This document shows, one piece after another, positions 54,733-64,000 of a stretch of 64,000 nucleotides of DNA; within the stretch, counting starts at the first letter, position 1; the number at the start of each line of letters is the position of its first letter. The notes under the pieces are model-generated. The model did no database searches. It worked only from the letters and a program-made list of their open reading frames with translations, and was not told the DNA's origin. The position numbers and the translations under genes are program-made. Source of the stretch: Boesenbergia rotunda (Eukaryota; Streptophyta; Magnoliopsida; Zingiberales; Zingiberaceae). The stretch covers positions 124,001-188,000 of the forward strand of contig JAGFNQ010004726.1 in NCBI GenBank assembly GCA_024364735.1, in the 5' to 3' direction.

Positions 54733-57700
54733 TGACGAGCCCAATCTATGTGTCACGAATGTGGGCCTCAAATTTAGAATTTATAAATGAAATGCTGGAA
54801 ACCCTTTTTACAATCAAAAACTGAAAATGTAATATAGGGGCCACAGGTCGTATTTTTCTCGGGGCTAGTTGATATAATTTGATTCGCGCTTGTATTTATG
54901 TGTCGTTTGTGTTTTCGGGTTTCAAATAGGTATTCGGTTTTGGGTTACAATCAAGAATAAAATCGCATGAGATTAAAGGACTTAGCTAATAAGCTAAACA
55001 AGTGATGGCAATCAATAACTCAATCAATGAACAATTTATCCAACTAATGCAACCTTGTCCAATTTGGAAATCAAAACTGTTATCAATCAATCCAGATTCT
55101 GATGGATACTGATTTAAAGAGCTGCTTCAGAAATTACACATCCTAACAAATCAAATGCAATTCATTTTATAACCAAACAGCTACAAACTTCATGCCAAGC
55201 CTTTACTTGATACCAAGAGGAAGCTGATGTGCCAAAGATCGGAATTAGCTGCAGGAATTCATGGCTGATTAATTCAGAATAGAAAGGCTAGGCTATCAAG
55301 GAAAACAATTTCAGAAATGGATGCAGAAATTCGAATTTAAAATCTTTTAAAGAAGTTACAAGTTAAATGCAATGGCATTCCAAAGGTGTTTCCAACTTCA
55401 GCTGAATTGAATCCAAAACAAAAGAACAGATTTATAACCAAGCTGTCCACCAAACTATCATTAAATTGTCTTACTTGATACAAACTTGCAAGTTCATGGA
55501 CTGAGGTGCCGAAAGATTATCAGAACTTGCACCAATAACAAACTGGTAATTCAGAAATATCTTGATGCAGAATAGAATTGCAGGCATGTAGAAGTGAAGT
55601 TTAACTTTCAGAAATCAAATGCATTCGACACACTGGATAAAAGGTCACGCAAGGCTATTGAAACCTAGTGCTCGAAACAAGCTTCAGAAATGCTTAACTG
55701 AAGAATTCCGAAATGGAATGTCCAATTCAGAGATGATTGAATGGAAGAGATAAATTCATGATCCCAAAAACCGTGGGCAGGAATGATGTGCAGGTAAATA
55801 AAAAAAATTACAGAATGTCAAAGCCCAAAATTCAAGTGCATAAATGGAAATCACAGCTCAAGCACAAGCCAATTTAATCCTTAAGTTGATACACAGAAGA
55901 GAAGTTGATACAAAAATTCAGCAACAACACTCAGCCAAATTCAGAACTGTCAAGGCAGAATCAGTTTCAGAACTGCAGATCAGTTCGATTGCAAACAAAC
56001 ACATGAGGCAAACTGAATTCCGGTGTGCAATTTGATGGTTCAAGTTCAGACTTAAGCACTGCTGCAATACAGCTAGCTATCAAACCATCAATCGGCTTCA
56101 GGATTTGGCAGCAGATAAATGCAGAAACACAACTCGAGTGAAGCAATTCTAGAGAGAAGTGATGAATTCAGAGTTGCAGAATTTAAGATGTCCAATTCAG
56201 AAGCATCTAATGGAAAGAATAAATTCAGAATTGCATGAATTAGTGTAAAATGTAGCAACAGTTCAGAAACAACATGCCGAGATGTAGTAATTTGAATTCA
56301 GAATTGATCAATGGCAGAAACGAAACAGAATTTCAGAAATGTTTTGAATGCACAAGTAACAGATGCAAGCTGAACTCACACGCATGCTAGAATTCAAAGA
56401 AGCTTAAATGAAGCCATTGCTTAAGTGACATAAATTCAGAAATACCAACTGAAGTAAAATTGATGCACGAACTGAATTTGGCACGCAACAGATGGAATAG
56501 AAAATCTAAGCAAAAGTGCAGAAATTAAATCGAATGTGAAGCAAACTAAACTAGTTTCAATTGCTCTCTACAAACTGCCTATCTAACACTTGCAAACATG
56601 AGGACTGAAACCTAATTACAACTGAAAAAAAATTCAGAAAACTGAAACTGAAATCGATTGAATCTGATACGCAGATGCCGAAACCGATACGCAAATGCTG
56701 AAACTGTAAAACTAAGTGAAGCTAAATTGCTTGTTTACTAAACATACTCCTAAACTACTTAACTTGAAGAATTAAATCTAGATTACAGCTGAAACCAATT
56801 AAGAAACGAAATCTGAGTGCTGATACAAAAAATTCAGAAACGAGACAATGCAGAAATTAAAATTGCAGCTACAAACAATTAAAATTAACCAAGTAAACTA
56901 ATCCTCAATCTTCCCTGAGCTCAAATGCTTCTTGGTCGTCAAGCAAGAGTGAGCCTCGAACCCACAAGCTCAGCAAACAATTGAGAAACAGCTCAACAAT
57001 TCAAATCTAGCTCACACTCTGAACCAATCTGAATTTCGAATCGCTTTCCTCAATCTGGCATTGTCCAAGTGCGCGGATGGTGTGGGGATGATGCCGAACA
57101 CTCCAGGGAACCCCTCTGAATTGCTCGGATGGATGAAGGATGGAGCAAAATCGAGATTGAAGCTGTAAATGACAGAGCTGCGGAGACCTCACAACAACTC
57201 TGTTTTGGCCAATTCGGAGCTGGAAATTCACCGTGAGCCTTCCCAATAGCCTAGCAATTGATCTATTAGGATGATTGAAGGGTCGCGCCCCTTTGGATGA
57301 AGAACTAAGGAAGAAAATGGTAAGAACACGCGAGGAAGACGAAGAACGGCGGAGACGCGACGACTGTGCACTGTGGGAAATTTTTCCTTAAGTAATTAAC
57401 TTTGGACGACTCAGATTGATTGGAGGAGATCCAACGGCTGATCTTGCTCTGATTGGAGCCAAACTTTTATGATGATGATCTGGGGTCAGGATCTACCTCG
57501 TGGTAGCTCGGATCCTCCAGATTTGTAACGGATGGTCCAGATCAACTCTATCTGTGAATGGACGCTCTAGAGCCCTCCTTGCTTGATCCAACGGTTGATT
57601 GAGCTCTGATTGGAATGAAACCTTCAGATCTTTATCATAGAGCTTGATCAACCCTAACCCTAGCTTGGATTGCTTCAGATCGTCCCGGATGGCTCAGATC

Positions 57701-57991
57701 TAGCCGCTCTTGAATCGGACGGCCCGGATTAATTGTAAGCTTGATAATTCGATCCGGTTCACATTCGACTCAAGTTTGACCCAGTATGCCCTAGGTCCAG
57801 GATCCTTTCATGCCTACAAAAATATATCAGAAAATTAGTGGCCAAATAATCCAAAAATTGTGTAATTTTGCAATTAAGTCCAAAATAAGATAAAGTTCCA
57901 AAACCTAGGGTAAAATCATAATTAAGCAATAAAAACATGGGTCAAACATGGATTTTAGCCATTAAAATAATCAATAAAATGGTGCTTATCA
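54733..57991 (-). repeat. 5' LTR of G
   Basis: 3259-bp partner of 45701-48960. The right flank ACTAT continues the F RNase H frame. Confidence 0.93.
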
Positions 57992-57996
57992 ACTAT

Positions 57997-59721
57997 CTAT
58001 ATGGAACTCAGTGTAAAGTTTATACAGATCACCGAAGTCTGCGATATTTCTTCACCCAGAAGGATCTGAATATGAGACAGCGCAGATGGCTCGAATTGGT
58101 CAAGGATTATGATTGTGAGATCCTGTACCATCCGGGAAAAGCCAACAAGGTAGCCGATGCTCTCAGTAGAATATCATGTGCTGCTTGGATGTCTTTATCA
58201 GCTATGTCACAATCCTTAGGGGAAGAAATTATGAATTACGGGATTGAAATCATATCAGGGCAGCTGTCCACCCTGATGATTGCGCTGATATTATTCAAAG
58301 ATATTCTGGAAAAGCAGAATCATGATCCGATTCTTCAGAGAATCAAGCAAGATGTTCTCGAAGGCAAGGACAATGGATTTCGGATTTCGGACAGCGGAGT
58401 TTTATATCTTCGGGATCGATTATGTGTTCCCGACGACTCCGACTTACGGACAAGAATCCTCGAGGAAGCTCACGGAACGCCTTATGCGATGCATCCTAGG
58501 TCTACCAAAATGTATCAAGATCTAAAAAGCAAGTGTTGGTGGTCCGGTATGAAGCAAGATGTAACACACTATATCGATAGGTGTTTGACCTGCCAGAGGA
58601 TCAAAGCAGAACACCAGAGGCCTGGAGGAGTTCTGTAACCTCTGCCGATCCCCGAGTGGAAATGGCAAAACATCTCTATGGATTTCATCTCTGGACTGCC
58701 TAGAACGACGAATGGATTTGATGGTATATGGGTTATTGTGGACAGACTCACCAAGTCTGCCCATTTCCTGTCTATCAGGATGACCTACTCAGTGGAGCAG
58801 CTGGCTCAACTGTACGTCAAGGAAATTATCCGACTGCACGGGGTTCCCAAGACCATTATCTCTGATAGGGATGGTCGATTTACTTCAGATTTTTGGGGAC
58901 ACGTGCAGAAGGCTCTTGGCACGAAGTTGAAATTCAGTAGGACCTTTCACCCCCAGACTGATGGGCAGACTGAAAGAGTGAATCAAATATTAGAGGACAT
59001 GTTACGAGCTTGTGCCTTGGACTTCAAGGGAAGCCGGTGTCGATACCTGAGCCTGACAGAGTTTGCTTATAACAACAGTTATCAGGCTACTATCGGGATG
59101 GCACCGTACGAAGCACTATACGGAAGGAAATGCAGATCTCCTATATGCTGGCTTGAGAGTGGTGAAAAGAAGGAGATGGGACTCCAGACTGATATTATAG
59201 ATGAAACCACTCAGGCTATAAAGAATATCTGCCAGAGGATAGAGACTGCTCAGAGCCGGCAGAAAAGCTACGCTGATAAGCGACGCAGACCACTGGAGTT
59301 TGATGTTGGGGACTCAGTATTCCTTAAAGTGGCCCCTATGAAAGGGGTGATGAGATTCGGGAAGAGAGGGAAGCTGAGTCCGAGATATGTGGGACCGTAC
59401 CAGATCCTGAGACAGGTAGGCAAAGTGGCCTACGATCTGGAGCTACCGCCAGAAATGGCGGTTATCCACAATGCCTTCCATGTATCAATGCTCAGGAAAT
59501 GTACCTCTGATGTGAATCAAATGATAGAGCCCCAACCAGTTCAAGACTAAGAGAACCTAAGTTCCGAACGCCGACCTATTAAGATCCTAGATCGGGAGGT
59601 CAAAAAGCTATCAAACAAAGAAGTGCCCTTAGTAAAGGTTCTGTGGCGGAACGAGCAATTCGAAGAAGCCACCTGGGAACGAGAGGAGGCAATGCGATTA
59701 AAGTATCCAAAACTGTTTTAA
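57997..59721 (+). pseudogene. pol: F unit 1 RNase H end, integrase and chromodomain
   Basis: After G the frame resumes with LYGTQCKVYTDHRSL and YHPGKANKVADALSR, the end of RNase H. The integrase has an HHCC zinc region (about 58480-58600, ending CLTCQRIKAEH), and its catalytic residues are present: WVIVDRLTKSAHF, ISDRDGRFTSDFW and QTDGQTERVNQ. It joins the cDNA to host DNA. A GPYQILRQVGKVAYDLELP segment follows. TAA at about 58636 (GVL-stop-PLPIPEW) and TAA at about 59548 interrupt it. After the second stop comes a chromodomain-like end with PLVKVLWRNEQFEEATWERE and YPKLF, which in related elements steers integration to heterochromatin. Confidence 0.88.
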
Positions 59722-59743
59722 GTTCGGGACGAACTTTTTATAA

Positions 59744-59755
59744 GGTATGAGGGAT
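59744..59755 (+). other. Probable polypurine tract of F
   Basis: GGTATGAGGGAT lies directly before the second LTR. It is a weak tract, so the call rests on position. Confidence 0.5.
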
Positions 59756-62497
59756 TGTAACAACCCGATTTTTCCCCATATATAATGTTATGAATTCATG
59801 AAACATTGTTATGAAATGTCATGATGGGCTTGGCTTAATGGGCTTTGATGTGGATTAGTGCAAAATGTCATAAAAAGGAAAAGTAGAAAGGAGGAAGAAA
59901 GGATCGAACCTTGAACCTCCTAGTTGCACTAACCATGCCTTAACCATTGCACCAAGGATGTTTCATGCTGAGAGAATAAGAAATGTGCTGGTTAAAGCTA
60001 GGGACGTGAAGAGATATGTCCCTTCATGAAAGTAGTATAAATAAGAGAGGGGGAAGGAAGTTTCATTCTTCTTCTTCCCCACTCTAAAAACCGAAACCTA
60101 GAGCCCTCGCCTCCTTCTTCATTTTTCGAAAAGTACACCATAGGGTTCTAACCCTAGGGAATTGGAAGGAAGAGGATCCCATCCAAGGATCTTGCCCTCT
60201 ACTAGGGCCAAGGGTTCTAGAGAAGTTTTAGCAAAGAGAACTCTCACCCTCCTTCAACCAAGGGTACCCTAAAGATTTAGAGAAGGTGAAATTCAAACGA
60301 AAGGATGTAAGTATCCCCTAGCCTGCAGTGTAATTGTTGTGCATGATTCTTTTGTTCTCTTATTTTTGAAAATGGGGGATTGCCCTTGTGTAAGTTTCGG
60401 CCACCCCTTAGGGGAAAGCCTTGGTTACTCCTTGATGCATGAGAAGACCCCTTGGGACTTAGGGTATATGTATATGTTGTTTCCCTTCATGATGTTATGA
60501 AAAAACCCTAGGGTCTTGCCCTTATGTAGGTTTCGGCCACCCCCAAGGGGAAGGCCTTGGCTACTCCTTGATGCATGAGGAGACCCCTTGAAACTTAGGG
60601 TATATATATATATGTTGTTTCCCTTTATGTTGTGATGACAAAAACTAGGGTTGAATACCCTACACCATTCGGCCATGAACAAAACCCTAGGGGTTAATGA
60701 GGGTTGAATTATCCTATAATATATCCATGCTTAGTGTATTGTATGATAGTGTATACAAGGTGTTTGTATAAATGTTTGTGTGAATGTTTCATTGCAAAAA
60801 CCCTAATTCCCCCTACCCTATGACTTTCGGCCAACACCCTAAGATTAGGGTTTGTGAAGGTTAAACTACCCTATGGGATATGCTTATGTTTAGTAAGATG
60901 ATATGTATATGTATGTGATGTTTAAATGGAATGCTTGATTGGAAAAGAACTTAACTTTCCTTAGCATGTAAATTTCGGCCAACATGAAACATTAGGGTTT
61001 GTGAAGCTTGATTACCACATGATGTATGCTAGGCTTAGTATGATACATGATGTGTATATATATGTGATGCTTGTATGGGATGTTTAATGTCAAAAACCTA
61101 AGCTACCCCTAACCTACATCATTCGGCCAACCCTAGGTTTAGGGTTGGGAAGAATTGAATCGACTCATGAAGCATGCTACCACTTCCTATGATATGAAGA
61201 TAATTTATGTGACCAATCTTGTCATATATAAAGTATGTTTAAGTGGTTGAATTATGATGTATGTATGAGCATGTCTTATAGCCCATGGGGCACCCTTATG
61301 AATTGCATGTAATGGGTATGATAAAATGCTTGAAAGGATACTCCACTAAGTATGGGATCAAGAGCACCCCTTATGTTGTGTGGTGTGTCCCTATGGGATC
61401 AAGAGTGCACCCCTTATGTTGTGTGGTGTGTCTTTATGGGATCATGAGCACCCTTGAAGAGTGGTGTGTCCCTTGAGAATGGATTTGGAGTACTCCTTAG
61501 CATATATGTAAAAGCATGATAAGTATTTTACTTTGAAAGTTGTGTACCCTACTCGGAAGGGGGTCGTTAAACAAATCCGACTCGGAAGGCGGTCGTTAAA
61601 CAAATCCGGGGTACATGTTAACTGAAGGTCATGGCTCCGGTAGGATGGAAGGGTCCTGCTCTAATTGATTGGGGGCTCGCTACCCCAATTCATTAGGGAA
61701 CGCACTTGATGTGGTACACAACTGGGCCCTATATGATATTAAAGTATTTTTAAGTAATACCTTTATGGAATTGTTTTGAAAACATTTATTATATGTGAAG
61801 GGTATGCTTAAGATACTTTATACTGCTTGCTTAGAAACTTGAATGATAGTATGCCATGTTAAACTCAAGCTTGTGATTCATTATGTGTACATGTTGTATT
61901 CTTTCGTATGGATTTTACGAGTAGGACAGGATCCTTACTAAGCATTTGTGCTTACTAGTTTATGTGTTGTATTATGCTGCAGATAAAAGTAAGGGGCACT
62001 TAAACTAAAGGAAGAGGCAGGAGGGCTGAAGATGTGTGGGGTGGTGGCTCGGGAAAGAAAGATTCTTATATCTACTTTACTATGCTTATGATTGATGTTT
62101 CCTTGATAATGAATGTTAGTAATTAGAGTTGGTACTCTTGAATGTTAGTGATTACACTGGGATTTCACTTATACTTGATTTTGTTGTGAGTAGAACTACA
62201 TGTGAACCAATCATGTTATAGGATAACTCTTATTAAGATATTTCAAATGATGTTCTAGTATGCTTAGCACTTGATATGTATTACTAAACATGCTATGCAC
62301 CTACCATGTTCTAATCATTCCAGCATGATATCTGATTGGTATGTACTGACTAGGATGCTTAGCACTCGTAAATATCACTTGATAGTTTTAAACAAGCATG
62401 CTTAGTCCTTGCACTTTTGTTTTTATTTTATGTAAAATTTATATGATTGATTGTACGTAACCCCGCCCCGAGAGTAGATATAAGGGCGGGCGTTACA
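59756..62497 (+). repeat. F LTR 2 (shared by both units)
   Basis: 2742 bp, TGTAACAACCCG to GGCGTTACA, matching LTR 1 over its whole length. It is shorter mainly because it has fewer tandem units. A primer site and gag follow it directly. Confidence 0.93.
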
Positions 62498-62500
62498 GGT

Positions 62501-62512
62501 TGGTATCAGAGC
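62501..62512 (+). other. Primer binding site of F, unit 2
   Basis: TGGTATCAGAGC, 3 bp after LTR 2, as in unit 1. Confidence 0.9.
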
Positions 62513-62694
62513 AGGTTTCCCCTCCACTACACACACATCAAGCTTCATCCTGCCAATTCCAAGTAAGAGATCCTAACCTCGCTTTACTTTATTTCATGTA
62601 CAGTAATGATTATATGGAGGTGAGTTATACTTGCATAACAAGTGAAAGTAGTCTTAATTCTTATGTTAGTTTATTTATCACCTGGATGATAGAC

Positions 62695-63370
62695 ATGGCT
62701 AGAGGACGTAGCAATCGGGGTAATGAGACAGCACCCCCACCTAATATGATGCAAGTGATCACAGATCTGCAGCGTCAGGTCACTGAACAGCAGCAGATCA
62801 TAAATACTCTGATGACCCAGCAGGCGAACACTGCAACCCCGCAGGGAAGTCAGAATGTGATACCTACTGTGCCTCCAACTGGACAGGCACCCCCGGACAC
62901 TCCGGCCAGAGGAGTCCGACAGGAGGCCTATCTGATTCAGTGGCAGAGACTGAAGCCGGAAAAGTTCTCTGGCACCTGCGAGCCCTGGGACGCCCAGGCC
63001 TGGCTCAAGGCTGTTGAGAGCACAGTGGAATTATTAGACTGGCCCGAGCATGAGAAAATTAATTGTGTCTCGTTCTGCCTCACTGGCGACGCCAGGATGT
63101 GGGGGGAACGAGTAAAAGCTAGAAGGTCAGTGGACCAGATGAAGTGGAAGGACTTCGAGTCCGAATTTCAGGAGGAATTCTATTTGAATTTACCGGAGAG
63201 CCGAAGAAGAGGACAAGCAAATTCTTATCGGCTCTGAAAGCAAGGAAGATGTTAGAAAATGGATGCTCTGGGTTTCTAGCTCATGTGGTTGATACCAGTC
63301 CTACAGAGGGCCCGAAGCTAGAAGACGTCAAAGTCGTATGCAATTACCCAGAGCATCGTACCGTATGGCG
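62695..63370 (+). pseudogene. gag: F unit 2 gag fragment fused to the protease-RT linker
   Basis: From ATG 62695 the gag part is open to 63237 without the two nonsense codons of unit 1 (it has Gln and Trp there). The same capsid motifs are present. The same junction follows: gag text ends at EEFYLNLPE and the other frame continues FEFTGEPKKRTSKFL and GFLAHVVDTS. Sharing of this junction shows that the protease deletion is older than the tandem arrangement or than both copies. Confidence 0.85.
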
Positions 63371-64000
63371 CCGACGGAATTAAAAGAACTACAGGGACAA
63401 TTACAGGAGCTACTTGACAAGGGACTTATTCGCCCTAGTCATTCTCCCTGGGGAGCTCCCGTACTGTTTGTGAAAATGAAGGATGGGTCGATGCGAATGT
63501 GTATCGACTATCGGGCGCTGAACAACGTGACTATCAAGAACAGGTACCCTCTACCCAGGATAGATGACCAGTTCGATCAACTGAAGGGAGCCACAATTTT
63601 CCCTAAGATTGACTTGAGATCTGGTTATCACCAAGTCAGGGTTAAAAAGGAGGACATACCGAAGATGGCTTTTCGAACCAGATACGGACATTATGAGTTC
63701 GTAGTTATGCCATTTGGAGTTACCAATGCTCCAGCTATGTTTATGGACTTAATGAATCGGGTATTCTCGGCATTTCTCGACAGATTTATGATCGTCTTTA
63801 TCGACGATATCCTTATATATTCGAGAACTCCCGAAGAACATGCTGAACACCTGAGTATAGTACTACAGATTCTTCAGAAGGAACAACTGTATGCTAAATT
63901 TTCCAAATGCGAGTTCTGGCACAATCAGGTATCATTCTTGGGACATGTTATCTCCAAGGAAGGAGTAATGGTGGACCCAATTAAAATCGAAGCTGTGAGT
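63365..64000 (+). CDS. pol: F unit 2 RT (runs off the window)
   Basis: The frame from YRMAPTELKELQGQLQELL has SPWGAPVLFVKMKDGSM, CIDYRALNNVTIKNRYPLP, MAFRTRYGHYEFVVMPFG and the active-site block FIDDILIYS near 63806, then SFLGHVISKEGVMVD. It is open to the last base. It keeps Arg in CIDYRALN and so is better preserved than unit 1. It has no start of its own because of the frame change at the upstream deletion. Confidence 0.85.
   Translation, partial: MAPTELKELQGQLQELLDKGLIRPSHSPWGAPVLFVKMKDGSMRMCIDYRALNNVTIKNRYPLPRIDDQFDQLKGATIFPKIDLRSGYHQVRVKKEDIPKMAFRTRYGHYEFVVMPFGVTNAPAMFMDLMNRVFSAFLDRFMIVFIDDILIYSRTPEEHAEHLSIVLQILQKEQLYAKFSKCEFWHNQVSFLGHVISKEGVMVDPIKIEAVS

Larger units (their letters stand above)
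45701..57991 (-). mobile_element. G: young Athila-like element with a Gln-rich/repeat protein only
   Basis: G is complete, 12,291 bp, minus strand, with a perfect ACTAT duplication (45696-45700 and 57992-57996). LTRs of 3260 and 3259 bp differ at about 40 places by eye (near 99% alike), the closest pair in the window together with F. It has a perfect tRNA-Asp primer site and polypurine tract but no capsid, protease, RT or integrase. Its only long frame is the one also found in A. Confidence 0.93.
41018..64000 (+). mobile_element. F: chromodomain Ty3/gypsy element, tandem LTR-internal-LTR-internal
   Basis: LTRs are at 41018-43798 and 59756-62497 and both are followed by a tRNA-iMet primer site and gag. 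So two units share the middle LTR. Unit 1 contains RT, RNase H, integrase and a chromodomain, as in Tekay/Del-type chromoviruses, and is cut by G. Unit 2 runs off the window within RT. Both units carry the same deletion of gag C-terminus and protease. F was inserted in E (left flank AGGTG). Confidence 0.9.

Noticed and set aside
1..64000. Host plant gene between elements
   Set aside because: After assigning LTRs and internal parts no unassigned stretch of useful length remains, and no frame resembled a host protein.

Overview
The window is plant nuclear repeat DNA. No host protein gene, tRNA gene or rRNA gene could be supported; almost every base can be assigned to LTR retrotransposons nested inside one another. 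Athila-type gag with tRNA-Asp primer sites, a chromodomain Ty3/gypsy pol, and UBN2-type (copia-like) gag with tRNA-iMet primer sites point to a flowering plant with a large, repeat-rich genome. The species cannot be named from this sequence.

Layout, with letters used throughout. H (1-1510, +) is a decayed copia-like gag piece. O (from 1511, +) is an old Athila-type element inserted in H. O is cut three times: by A (3407-14903, -) in the first codons of gag, by B (17348-25746, +) in the protease, and by C (from 27017, -) in the reverse transcriptase. C is cut by E (from 31563, -). E holds D (33516-40877, -) and F (from 41018, +). F is a chromodomain gypsy element arranged LTR-internal-LTR-internal, and its first unit carries G (45701-57991, -) in RNase H. 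The right ends of O, C, E and the second F unit lie outside the window. Target duplications seen on both sides: A GGTGA/GGTAA, B TTTAC, D GATGT, G ACTAT.

No element here has a complete set of retroviral functions. F keeps RT, RNase H and integrase residues but lost gag C-terminus and protease, and has nonsense codons. A and G are Athila-like but carry, where pol should be, a shared reading frame made of ~27-residue repeats followed by a conserved RPPG/RPPE tail. B and C carry, instead of pol, a shared second protein whose coding frame is opened by an inferred intron after a tiny first exon. D has lost capsid and keeps a zinc-knuckle protein with an acidic 9-residue repeat. These look like non-autonomous families that kept non-standard proteins.

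The most unusual signals are: arrays of short hairpins in or beside the U3 of B, C, D and E whose stems change in a compensating way while G/A-rich loops stay similar; GC-rich palindromes before TATA boxes in the LTRs of B and D and again before the second gene of B; extra internal copies of the polypurine tract (three identical 14-mers in both A and G, two related copies in B, C, D and E); and a ~250-bp non-coding block shared by B and D. All identities and alignments were judged by eye; no search was run.
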